7,249 nucleotides of DNA. Source: an uncultured Clostridia bacterium (GTDB taxonomy: Bacteria > Bacillota > Clostridia > Oscillospirales > Oscillospiraceae). The DNA is taken from contig CALBJG010000040.1 in NCBI GenBank assembly GCA_937892865.1, positions 1-7,249 of the forward strand, written 5' to 3'. Below, piece after piece: positions 1 to 6,174 of the stretch. Both the position numbers and the translations under genes were made by a program. A model generated the notes under the pieces. It was not told where the DNA came from. It saw nothing but the letters and a program-made list of their open reading frames with translations, and did no database searches. Each line of letters opens with the position of its first letter. Positions within the stretch are counted from its first letter, which is position 1.

Positions 1-175
1 AGTAGGTGTGCCCCTCCAGCAGAAGCTTGGCGGTGAAGAGCCGCTCGGACATATTCTCGATCTCCTTCAATGTACACAGGTCATCCAGCAACGCGGCAAT
101 GTCCCCGGGATCGCCGGTCTGGGCCAGAAGCCTGCACAGGTCATCCTTTTTCTGTTGTCTGGGCGATACTGCCAT
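1..175 (-). CDS. yerC: YerC/YecD-family TrpR-like protein (3' part cut off by window edge)
   Basis: The 58 N-terminal residues are visible; the rest lies beyond the left edge. Family members are about 100 residues long and carry a TrpR-like helix-turn-helix in the missing half. The visible part contains DDLCTLKEIENMSER (about residues 31-45) followed by AKLLLEGHTY. This is the conserved block I know from Bacillus YerC, which reads DDLCTINEIQ, AQRLEVARML, then G-x-TY. The start is fixed by an ideal Shine-Dalgarno AGGAGGA at 181-187, five nt before the ATG. That site overlaps the TAG stop of the ATPase gene upstream, so the two genes are tightly linked and probably co-transcribed and coupled. 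The family is annotated as a TrpR-related DNA-binding protein and its targets are poorly defined. A role in regulating this importer is inference only. Family assignment is confident; the symbol is less certain. Confidence 0.85.
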   Translation of the reverse strand, partial: MAVSPRQQKKDDLCRLLAQTGDPGDIAALLDDLCTLKEIENMSERLFTAKLLLEGHTY

Positions 176-185
176 AGATTTCCTC

Positions 186-953
186 CTAAAATGCCGCCTG
201 GGCGCCCCGGAGGAACCGTCTGGTCCGCTCGCTGCGGGGATTTTCAAAGATTTCCTCAGGACTTCCCATTTCCTCAATGATCCCGTCGGCCATAAAGATC
301 ACCACGTCCGCTACGGATCGGGCGAATTCCATCTCGTGGGTCACCACGATCATGGTGTGGTTCTGCTCCTTCAGGCCCTTGATGGTCCTCAGCACCTCAC
401 CGGTGAGCTCCGGGTCCAGGGCGGAGGTAGGCTCATCGAAGCAGAGAATATCGGGGTGGAGTGCCAAGGCCCGGGCAATGGCTACCCGCTGCTGCTGGCC
501 GCCGGAGAGCTGGTGGGGATAGTGGTCGGCCCGGTCCCCAAGCCCCATCTGCTCCAAAAGTTCTTTGCCCGCCTTAATGATAGACTCCTGACTCTCACCA
601 GTCTCCTTGCGCATCAGTTCCCGAGCCAGCGTCACATTCTGTAAAGCGGTATACTGCGGGAAAAGATTGAAGTTCTGAAATACCAGACCGAAGTGGAGCC
701 GTTTGCGCCGGATCTCCTTTTCCAACTGTGTAGAGGGATCGGCCGCGTCAAACAAGGTCTTTCCGTTGACACAGATAGAACCGCCGTTGGGTGTTTCCAG
801 GAAATTCAGGCAGCGCAGCAAAGTGGTCTTGCCGCTGCCGGAGGAACCGATGATCACCAGGACCTGCCCCTTTTCCAAAGAAAAGGAGATATCCTTCAAC
901 ACTTTGGTCTTGCCAAAGTTCTTTTTGATATTTTTTACTTCCAGTATTGCCAT
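186..953 (-). CDS. Polar amino-acid ABC transporter, ATP-binding subunit (GlnQ/HisP type)
   Basis: This 255-residue cytoplasmic ATPase powers the importer formed with the adjacent permease and lipoprotein. All nucleotide-binding motifs are intact: Walker A GSSGSGKT (36-43), Q-loop glutamine in VFQNFNLFP (Q93), signature LSGGQQQR (149-156), Walker B ILCFDEP (D173, E174), D-loop SALD (177-180) and the switch histidine in VVTHEM (H206). The FNLFP and ARALALHPDIL wording is typical of the polar-amino-acid (PAAT) group, whose members usually have 240-250 residues. The ATG lies 3 nt after the permease TAA. Its Shine-Dalgarno site AGGAG sits inside the last codons of the permease gene, which suggests translational coupling. 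The substrate cannot be deduced from the ATPase. Glutamine, other polar amino acids or cystine are all possible, so no gene symbol is given. Confidence 0.96.
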   Translation of the reverse strand: MAILEVKNIKKNFGKTKVLKDISFSLEKGQVLVIIGSSGSGKTTLLRCLNFLETPNGGSICVNGKTLFDAADPSTQLEKEIRRKRLHFGLVFQNFNLFPQYTALQNVTLARELMRKETGESQESIIKAGKELLEQMGLGDRADHYPHQLSGGQQQRVAIARALALHPDILCFDEPTSALDPELTGEVLRTIKGLKEQNHTMIVVTHEMEFARSVADVVIFMADGIIEEMGSPEEIFENPRSERTRRFLRGAQAAF

Positions 954-956
954 GGC

Positions 957-1652
957 TTAGCTCCTAAAATAGCTGAGTTTCTTCTCGAGAGCGCCGAGGA
1001 GAATGGTCAGAAGGCCCACAAACAGCAGGTAAAACGCACCGGTGTAGAACAGCGGCCAAACCAGGGCCTTGGTGGCAGCCAGCTCCTTGGCCTGCTTAAT
1101 GATCTCCGCGACCATGATGCAGTTTGCCAGGGCGGTGTCCTTGATGAGGGTGATGATCTCATTGGACATGGGCGGCACGATGCGCTGGATGACCTGCTTC
1201 AAAACGATGTGGCGGAACACCTGGGACTTGGTCAGGCCCAAAACATAACCGGCCTCATACTGGCCCTGGGAGATGCTTTCGATGCCGCCCCGGTAGATTT
1301 CGGAAAAATAGCAGGCATAATTGATAATGAAGGCAATGAGCACCGCAATGACACGGCCCGCATCCATGATCTGATAGTTGAGGAAAAAGTGCTTATCGAT
1401 CATGCTGAACACCGGGGTACCGAAGAGCAGACCGGGGACATAGTAAATAATGAAGATCTGCAGCATCAGGGGCACACCACGGACGATCCACACCACCACC
1501 TTGGAGATGGCACGGATCACCTTGAACCGGCTCATGGAGCAAAAGGCAATGGGAAGACCCAGAGGCGCACCGAACAGCAGCGTCACCAGGAAGATCAAAA
1601 GCGATATGACGAAACCGTCAAGCAAAAAGGCTGTAACTTCCAAAAAGGACAT
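957..1652 (-). CDS. Polar amino-acid ABC transporter, permease subunit
   Basis: This 231-residue integral membrane protein belongs to the HisM/GlnP family of inner-membrane permeases. Hydrophobic segments lie at about 8-36, 50-76, 98-118 and 200-222, with a further helix around 160-185. Family markers are RGVPLMLQ (58-65), the cytoplasmic EAA loop YEAGYVLGLTKSQVFRHI (132-149), which docks the ATPase, and TLIKDTALA (168-176). It is the only permease gene in view, so the transporter probably uses a homodimer. The ATG has a GGAG ribosome-binding site about 7 nt upstream (1660-1663). The gene is 71 nt downstream of the binding-protein stop, across a strong hairpin, and ends 3 nt before the ATPase start. 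Length is normal and nothing is missing. Confidence 0.95.
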   Translation of the reverse strand: MSFLEVTAFLLDGFVISLLIFLVTLLFGAPLGLPIAFCSMSRFKVIRAISKVVVWIVRGVPLMLQIFIIYYVPGLLFGTPVFSMIDKHFFLNYQIMDAGRVIAVLIAFIINYACYFSEIYRGGIESISQGQYEAGYVLGLTKSQVFRHIVLKQVIQRIVPPMSNEIITLIKDTALANCIMVAEIIKQAKELAATKALVWPLFYTGAFYLLFVGLLTILLGALEKKLSYFRS

Positions 1653-1671
1653 ATGTATACTCCAACGTCAA

Positions 1672-1705
1672 GCAATGGGGCTATCGAAACCGGTAGCCCC
1701 ATTGC
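1672..1705. terminator. 12-bp perfect hairpin between binding-protein and permease genes
   Basis: The arms GCAATGGGGCTA (1672-1683) and TAGCCCCATTGC (1694-1705) are perfect inverted repeats around a 10-nt loop. Read on the minus strand, the direction of the operon, the hairpin has no U-tract behind it and ends about 8 nt before the permease ribosome-binding site. There it is best explained as a partial terminator or an RNA-stabilising 3' end that raises binding-protein mRNA above permease mRNA. Read on the plus strand it is followed by a T-rich tract (1710-1721), like an intrinsic terminator. No plus-strand gene precedes it, so in that direction it would only stop antisense transcription. Confidence 0.7.
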
Positions 1706-1723
1706 GGGATTTTCTTTTTTTGA

Positions 1724-2518
1724 TTACTTCTGATCGGAGAAGTCGGTGATGGCGGTGTTCTGAACGCCGTACTTTTCTGCCAGGGCGGCGATGGTGCCGT
1801 CAGCACCCAGAGCCTCCAGCTGGGCATTGACCTGAGCGGTCAGCTCGCTGCCCTTCTTGAAGCCGATGGCGTAGTACTCAACATCGCTGGACAGAGCGTC
1901 GATCACTTCCAGACCTTCGTAGTCGCCCTTGCCCACATAACTCTTGGCCAGCTGTGCGTCAACAACTGCGAAATCAGCAGTGCCTGCGTTGACCTCGAAA
2001 ATGCACTTGGTCTGCACATCAAAACCCTTGATGGTAGCGCCTTCAAAACTATTGCCGTAAGTTTCACCGGCGGAGCCGCTTTCAGCAGCGCCCTGCTTGC
2101 CGTTCAGATCTGCAGCGGAAGCAATGCCTGCGTCCTTCTTCACAACGATAACCTGACGGTTTTCCATATAGTTATAGGAAAAATCAACTTTTTCTGCGCG
2201 CTGTACGCCGTCATCATCATCGGCGACATTGCAGGTGAAGCCGTTCCAGATGCAGTCGATCGCGCCGGAGTTCACATCGGTGTACTTGCTCTTCCAATCG
2301 ATTTCCTGGAAGATGACCTTGTAACCCATACCTTCGAAAACAGCCTTTGCAAGATCGGTATCAAAACCAACCAGGTTGCCGGCGTCATCTTTATAGTTCA
2401 TAGGCGCGTAGATGGTATAGCCGACGGTAACCGTCTTCTGTTCTTCCTTAGCGGCGCAGCCTGCGAAGCAAGCCATCAGCATCAATGCTGCCATAACGAG
2501 TGCGAGTAACTTTTTCAT
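1724..2518 (-). CDS. Amino-acid ABC transporter substrate-binding lipoprotein (family 3)
   Basis: This 264-residue extracellular binding protein (SBP_bac_3 type) captures the substrate and delivers it to the permease. A lipoprotein signal (MKKLLALVMAALMLMA) leads to a lipobox FAGC, predicting cleavage before Cys21 and lipid anchoring. C17, in LMAC, is a less likely alternative. Family features are TVGYTIYAPMNYKD (30-43), GFDTDLAKAV (51-60), DWKSKYTDVNSGAIDCIWNGFT (split by family as DWKSKYTDV and IDCIWNGFT, 74-95), the ligand-carboxylate arginine region QRAEKVDFS (106-114), AAESGSAG (144-151) and AVVDAQLA (184-191). An acidic stretch ADDDDG (99-104) replaces the usual short turn after NGFT. 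The start has AGAAAGGAAG about 8 nt upstream. It is the first gene of the importer operon, directly behind the promoter at 2601-2629. The ligand is a polar amino acid by family, but which one cannot be said. Confidence 0.95.
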   Translation of the reverse strand: MKKLLALVMAALMLMACFAGCAAKEEQKTVTVGYTIYAPMNYKDDAGNLVGFDTDLAKAVFEGMGYKVIFQEIDWKSKYTDVNSGAIDCIWNGFTCNVADDDDGVQRAEKVDFSYNYMENRQVIVVKKDAGIASAADLNGKQGAAESGSAGETYGNSFEGATIKGFDVQTKCIFEVNAGTADFAVVDAQLAKSYVGKGDYEGLEVIDALSSDVEYYAIGFKKGSELTAQVNAQLEALGADGTIAALAEKYGVQNTAITDFSDQK

Positions 2519-2542
2519 AACAAAAACTTCCTTTCTGAATTG

Positions 2543-2583
2543 CCGGTTTTACCGGTATGTTTTTTACTACCGGTTGTGCCGGT
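2543..2583 (-). promoter_or_regulatory. Four phased CCGGT units in the leader of the importer operon
   Basis: CCGGT occurs on the plus strand at 2543, 2552, 2570 and 2579, with spacings of 9, 18 and 9 nt. The two middle copies form the inverted repeat ACCGGTA (2551-2557) / TACCGGT (2568-2574) around a 10-nt A/T-rich loop. The outer copies can also pair through CCGG. The block lies between the predicted transcription start near 2594 and the ribosome-binding site of the binding-protein gene. It could be an RNA structure in the leader or a downstream operator. The pattern is seen directly; the function is unknown. Confidence 0.5.
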
Positions 2584-2600
2584 GGTGTTTGGATAATTGG

Positions 2601-2629
2601 ATTATACTTTACCAAACTAAAGTTGTAAA
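2601..2629 (-). promoter_or_regulatory. Sigma-A-type promoter of the amino-acid importer operon
   Basis: On the minus strand, -35 TTTACA (2629-2624) is followed by a 17-nt spacer and a perfect -10 TATAAT (2606-2601). Transcription would begin at an A near 2594, leaving a 5' leader of about 75 nt before the lipoprotein ATG. This is a close match to the consensus TTGACA-17-TATAAT and drives in the direction of the transporter genes. Confidence 0.82.
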
Positions 2630-2676
2630 GAGGTAAATTGCTATTTTTTGTAAGTTTATCACTTTTGCATAAATCC

Positions 2677-2692
2677 GATGTATGCATACATC
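2677..2692. promoter_or_regulatory. 16-bp perfect palindrome in the divergent intergenic region (candidate operator)
   Basis: GATGTATGCATACATC reads the same on both strands. It is flanked by a nearly concentric second pair, GCATAA (2667-2672) and TTATGC (2699-2704). It sits between the importer operon and the bile salt hydrolase gene. Its centre is about 90 bp upstream of the predicted importer start and about 68 bp upstream of the hydrolase ATG. No convincing -35/-10 pair was found for the hydrolase. A weak -10-like TATAGC at 2711-2716 would place the palindrome over the -35 region. The symmetry suggests a dimeric regulator; which one is unknown. Confidence 0.5.
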
Positions 2693-2752
2693 ATAGTGTT
2701 ATGCGTTTTGTATAGCATTTGAGGCCAATATCATCCAAAAAGGAGTTTTCAT

Positions 2753-3724
2753 ATGTGTACTGCCGTTTGTTATCAGACAAAAGACCACTATTTTGGCAGA
2801 AATCTGGACCTGGAATATGCCTACCGGGAAGCGGTCACTGTCACACCCCGGAACTATCCGTTTCCTTTTCGCAAGGCAAAGGATATGATTTCCCATTACG
2901 CCATTATTGGAATGGCGACAGTGGCAGATGGGTATCCCTTATACTACGATGCCACCAATGAGTTTGGACTCAGCATCGCAGGGCTGAATTTTCCCGGCAA
3001 TGCCGTTTATTATCCGGAAAAGGAAAATTTGGATAATATTACACCCTTTGAGTTGACACCCTGGATCTTGGGTCAGTGCAAAACGGTTGCAGAAGCCAGA
3101 CATCTGATTGCCCGGCTGAATCTGGTAAATATTTCGTTCAGTGAGGAACTGCCCCTTTCTCCCCTGCACTTTATCCTGGCGGACAAAACCGAGGCAATCG
3201 TACTGGAGCCGATGGCTGACGGATTAAAGGTCTATGAAAATCCGGTTGGCGTCCTGACGAACAACCCGCCCTTTGATTTTCATATGTACAACTTAAGTAA
3301 TTATTTGAATCTGACCCGGGAAGAACCGGTGAATCGTCTGTGTGAACAGATCGATCTTACCCCCTACAGCCGTGGTATGGGTTCTATCGGTCTGCCGGGG
3401 GATCTGTCCTCCTCCTCCCGATTTGTGAAAGCAGCCTTTACGAAACTCAATTCCGTTTCCGGGGACACGGAATCAGAAAGTATCAGCCAGTTTTTTCACA
3501 TATTGGGCGCTGTTGCGCAGCAAAGAGGCTGTGTCAAAGTCAACGGAGAATTTGAAAAAACGGTATATGCTTCCTGCTGTAACATGGATAAGGGAATTTA
3601 CTACTACACCACCTACGAAAACAACCAGATATCCGCCGTGGATATGCGCAGAGAAGGCCTTGACGGAACCGACCTTGTTTCCTATCCCCTTTTGACCGAA
3701 CAGCAGATCCGTTGGGCGAATTGA
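2753..3724 (+). CDS. bsh: Choloylglycine hydrolase (bile salt hydrolase)
   Basis: This 323-residue cytoplasmic Ntn-hydrolase (EC 3.5.1.24) cleaves the amide bond of glycine- or taurine-conjugated bile salts, giving free bile acid and amino acid. Removal of Met1 exposes the catalytic nucleophile Cys2. The other family active-site positions are present: R16 and D19 in GRNLD, N79 in GLNFP, N170 in GVLTNNP and R223 in SSRF. These match Cys2, Arg18, Asp21, Asn82, Asn175 and Arg228 of the C. perfringens enzyme as I recall them. The C-terminal TYENNQISAVDM (287-298) and LDGTDLVSY (303-311) also resemble that enzyme closely, favouring bile salt hydrolase over penicillin V acylase. The loop YSRGMGSIGLPGD (205-217) borders the substrate pocket. 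No signal peptide is present. The start is set by AGGAG about 8 nt upstream and by the need for Met-Cys. It is divergent from the importer operon. Its length is normal for the family (about 315-330). Confidence 0.93.
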   Translation: MCTAVCYQTKDHYFGRNLDLEYAYREAVTVTPRNYPFPFRKAKDMISHYAIIGMATVADGYPLYYDATNEFGLSIAGLNFPGNAVYYPEKENLDNITPFELTPWILGQCKTVAEARHLIARLNLVNISFSEELPLSPLHFILADKTEAIVLEPMADGLKVYENPVGVLTNNPPFDFHMYNLSNYLNLTREEPVNRLCEQIDLTPYSRGMGSIGLPGDLSSSSRFVKAAFTKLNSVSGDTESESISQFFHILGAVAQQRGCVKVNGEFEKTVYASCCNMDKGIYYYTTYENNQISAVDMRREGLDGTDLVSYPLLTEQQIRWAN

Positions 3725-3727
3725 TTC

Positions 3728-3756
3728 TTGTATTTTAAAGAATGATTCAGTATAAT
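3728..3756 (+). promoter_or_regulatory. Promoter of the GH2 glycosidase gene
   Basis: TTGTAT (3728-3733), a 17-nt spacer and a perfect TATAAT (3751-3756) lie just after the hydrolase stop codon. The expected start is near A3763, giving a leader of about 20 nt that contains the GAGGTGG ribosome-binding site (3773-3779). The -35 matches consensus at only three of six positions, but spacing and -10 are ideal. No terminator separates the hydrolase gene from this site, so read-through is also possible. Confidence 0.7.
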
Positions 3757-3783
3757 GGGGATAGCAGAAAATGAGGTGGTTTT

Positions 3784-6135
3784 ATGGAACTGAAAAACAA
3801 TTTCAAATTTTATAGGTTCGATAATGAAGCGGTAACGCCTGATGTGTTCTCTCCCGGTTTTGATGACACCGGTTGGCGAACAGTTCGCGTCCCCCACGAT
3901 TGGGGCATTGAGGGCGATTTCTGCCGGGAAAACGACATTTCCGAATCGATCATCATAGAAGACGGTATGAAAAAAGCCAAGATCCAAACCGGTCGTACCG
4001 GCGGATTGCCTTTCCTGGGCAGCGGTGTTTATCGCAAATGGGTCCGTATTGAAAAGGCAGACAAAGTCTTTTTGGAACTGGACGGCGTGATGTGGCACAG
4101 CGCCGTCTACATAAACGGTCATAAAGCCGGCAGCAACCATTTCGGCTATAAGTCCTATTGCGTGGATATTACGGAATTTGTGGATTTCAGCGCAGAAAAC
4201 CTCATTGCCATCTATGCCGAAGTGCGTCCGGACTGCGGGCGGTGGTATCCCGGCGGCGGTATCTACCGGAATATGCGTCTTGTAACAAAACCCCAAAAGC
4301 ATATCGCTTACAACGGTGTTTGGGCGCGGAAGGTTTACGCGGACAAACAGACGGCATTTTTTGATCTTTCTGCAGAAATCGTCGGTGGTACTGGCTTTAC
4401 AGCGGTCATTACAGACCCCCGGGGCAACAAGACGCAATATGAAACAAAAGACAACCGTTTGATGGTGACCATTGAAGGTCCTATGCTGTGGGATTTAGAT
4501 ACACCTTATCTTTACACTGCGGAGATCATTTTAGACAGCGGTGACCGGCAAACTGTGCGTTTTGCGCCCCGTATGTGTGAATTCACAAAAGACGGTTTCT
4601 TCCTCAACGGTCGGCGTGTTAAACTCAATGGCGTGTGTATGCACCACGATTTAGGCGCGTTGGGCGCGGCGGTAAACAAAACCGCCTTGCGGCGGCAGAT
4701 CGAAATTATGAAGACAATGGGTGTCAACGCCTGGCGCACCAGCCACAATCCCCCTGCCCCGGAACTCTTGGATCTGTGCGATGAAATGGGCATTTTGGTA
4801 ATGGATGAGTTTTTTGATGAGTGGAAAACCCCCAAGATCGCCAACGGCTACTCCAAGGAGTTTGATGCCCACGCCCTTACCGATGCCGTGGACATTATCA
4901 AGCGGGACCGGAATCACCCCTGCGTGATCATGTGGAGTGTAGGTAACGAAGTCCGGGAGCAGTGGGAGCCGGATGGCTGGAAAACAGCCCGGACGCTTTA
5001 TGATTTGGTCCGCAGGACAGACCCCACCAGACCCGTAACCAACGGTCTCAGCGCCTATCCCCAATGCTATGACAACCGTCTTGCCTTTTATACGGATATC
5101 GTGGGTCTGAACTACAAGCCTCATTTATATAAAGGTCTCCTGGAGCAGTACCCGGAGAAAATGCTTCTTGGCAGTGAGACCGCATCCTGCATCTCCACCC
5201 GTGGTGTATACCACCTGCCCGCGGAAGTGATCATCGGTCTGCATTGTGCTGATGACCTTGCTGTTTCGGACTACGGTTTGGAAGCGCCCCCCTGGGCATA
5301 TTTTGCAGAGCGGGAACTGTGCGCCCAAGTGGATAACCCCCAGGCAATGGGTGAATTTGTTTGGACGGGCTTTGACTATCTGGGCGAACCTACCCCCTAC
5401 TACACCGAATGGCCCTCCCGGAGCAGTTATTTTGGCATTGTGGATATGGCAGGTCTGCCGAAAAACCGGTATTATCTCTATCAATCCGTATGGACAGATA
5501 TCCCGGTTTTGCACATCTTCCCCCACTGGAACTGGGAAGGTCAAGAGGGGCAGAATGTGCCGGTACATATCTATACCAATTTCGACGAGGTGGAACTGTT
5601 TATCAATGGCATTTCACAAGGTCGCCGCTCCCACGCAGAGAAACTTACAAATCCTGCAACTGCAGAAGAAGAAAACCGGAATCAGTTAGCGCGATTCCGG
5701 CTGATGTGGGATGACACGGTGTATCAGCCCGGTGAAGTGACCGCCGTTGCCTACAAAGACGGCAAAGAGGCGATGCGCCGGACGGTAAAGACCGCAGGCA
5801 ACCCCCACAGTATCCGCCTTTCCGCCTATAGCAAGCAGATTTCCGCTGACGGTGAGGATGTAAACTACATCACCGCTGAAATCGTGGATAAAGACGGCAA
5901 TCTCTGTCCCAAAGCGGACAACCGCATTTTCTTCCGGGCAGAGGGGCCTGCGGAAGTGTATGCAACGGACGCAGGTGACCAGCGGGAGACGGAAACCTTC
6001 CTGCGCAGTGATAAAAAAGCCCTTAGCGGTATGCTGGTAGCGGTGATCCGCGCCACAGAGACCGCCGGCACAGTAAAAGTCATTGCCGAAGCGGAGGGTT
6101 TGAAAGGCGCGGAAATCACATTTGATTCCATTTAA
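3784..6135 (+). CDS. Glycoside hydrolase family 2 enzyme, probable beta-galactosidase (DUF4982 type)
   Basis: This 783-residue retaining glycosidase most likely removes terminal beta-linked galactose from imported oligosaccharides or glycosides. Domain order is a GH2 sugar-binding jelly roll (about 1-170, with VPHDWGIEGDF and GVYRKW), an Ig-like domain (about 175-265), a TIM barrel (about 266-565), a DUF4982-like domain (about 575-670, with PHWNWEGQEGQ and VELFINGISQGRR) and a C-terminal Ig-like domain (about 675-783). The acid/base is E389 in WSVGNEV and the nucleophile E465 in LLGSETAS. H287/H288 in MHHDLG and RTSHNPP (318-324) are typical GH2 active-site elements. The Asn-x-Lys motif of beta-glucuronidases is not seen in the region where it is expected (around SSYFGIVDMAG, 547-557). 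This argues against glucuronidase, although specificity in this subgroup varies. There is no signal peptide or anchor, so the enzyme is cytoplasmic. GAGGTGG precedes the ATG, and the gene ends just before a bidirectional terminator. Confidence 0.93.
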   Translation: MELKNNFKFYRFDNEAVTPDVFSPGFDDTGWRTVRVPHDWGIEGDFCRENDISESIIIEDGMKKAKIQTGRTGGLPFLGSGVYRKWVRIEKADKVFLELDGVMWHSAVYINGHKAGSNHFGYKSYCVDITEFVDFSAENLIAIYAEVRPDCGRWYPGGGIYRNMRLVTKPQKHIAYNGVWARKVYADKQTAFFDLSAEIVGGTGFTAVITDPRGNKTQYETKDNRLMVTIEGPMLWDLDTPYLYTAEIILDSGDRQTVRFAPRMCEFTKDGFFLNGRRVKLNGVCMHHDLGALGAAVNKTALRRQIEIMKTMGVNAWRTSHNPPAPELLDLCDEMGILVMDEFFDEWKTPKIANGYSKEFDAHALTDAVDIIKRDRNHPCVIMWSVGNEVREQWEPDGWKTARTLYDLVRRTDPTRPVTNGLSAYPQCYDNRLAFYTDIVGLNYKPHLYKGLLEQYPEKMLLGSETASCISTRGVYHLPAEVIIGLHCADDLAVSDYGLEAPPWAYFAERELCAQVDNPQAMGEFVWTGFDYLGEPTPYYTEWPSRSSYFGIVDMAGLPKNRYYLYQSVWTDIPVLHIFPHWNWEGQEGQNVPVHIYTNFDEVELFINGISQGRRSHAEKLTNPATAEEENRNQLARFRLMWDDTVYQPGEVTAVAYKDGKEAMRRTVKTAGNPHSIRLSAYSKQISADGEDVNYITAEIVDKDGNLCPKADNRIFFRAEGPAEVYATDAGDQRETETFLRSDKKALSGMLVAVIRATETAGTVKVIAEAEGLKGAEITFDSI

Positions 6136-6140
6136 AATTA

Positions 6141-6170
6141 AAAGACGGTATCGAGGTTGATACCGTCTTT
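6141..6170. terminator. Bidirectional intrinsic terminator between convergent genes
   Basis: A perfect 12-bp stem, AAAGACGGTATC (6141-6152) and GATACCGTCTTT (6159-6170), closes a 6-nt loop. On the plus strand it continues into more T residues (6168-6173), ending the GH2 transcript. On the minus strand the stem is followed by TTTTAATTTT, ending the isocitrate dehydrogenase transcript. Both stop codons lie within about 6 nt of the stem. Confidence 0.92.
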
Positions 6171-6174
6171 TTTC

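Noticed and set aside
693..1733. Long plus-strand open frame (346 codons) across the permease and part of the ATPase genes
   Set aside because: It is antisense to two well-supported genes, its product is low-complexity (rich in H, D, Q) with no family resemblance, and it has no ribosome-binding site.
2527..2545. CodY-like box in the importer leader (TTCAGAAA core)
   Set aside because: Only about 8 of 15 positions match the CodY consensus and the flanking arms are absent.
2519..2600. T-box or known amino-acid riboswitch in front of the importer operon
   Set aside because: The leader is only about 75 nt, with no T-box sequence and no terminator before the coding region.
2448..2687. 79-codon minus-strand open frame upstream of and overlapping the lipoprotein gene
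   Set aside because: It begins upstream of the likely promoter, covers the promoter and leader, and overlaps the lipoprotein signal sequence in another frame.
2753..3724. Penicillin V acylase instead of bile salt hydrolase
   Set aside because: The same fold and nucleophile would allow it, but the GLNFP, GVLTNNP and TYENNQ blocks resemble clostridial bile salt hydrolases more closely. An assay would settle it.
3724..3743. Short inverted repeat ATTCTT / AAGAAT after the hydrolase gene as a terminator
   Set aside because: The stem is only six A/T-rich base pairs with no T-tract, and it overlaps the GH2 promoter.
3682..4437. 251-codon minus-strand open frame opposite the hydrolase 3' end and GH2 5' end
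   Set aside because: It overlaps two conserved genes in antisense, crosses the GH2 promoter, and its product resembles no family I know.
3784..6135. Beta-glucuronidase, which would pair neatly with bile or steroid deconjugation
   Set aside because: The Asn-x-Lys motif that recognises the glucuronate carboxylate was not found after the nucleophile; the domain set fits the DUF4982 beta-galactosidase group better.
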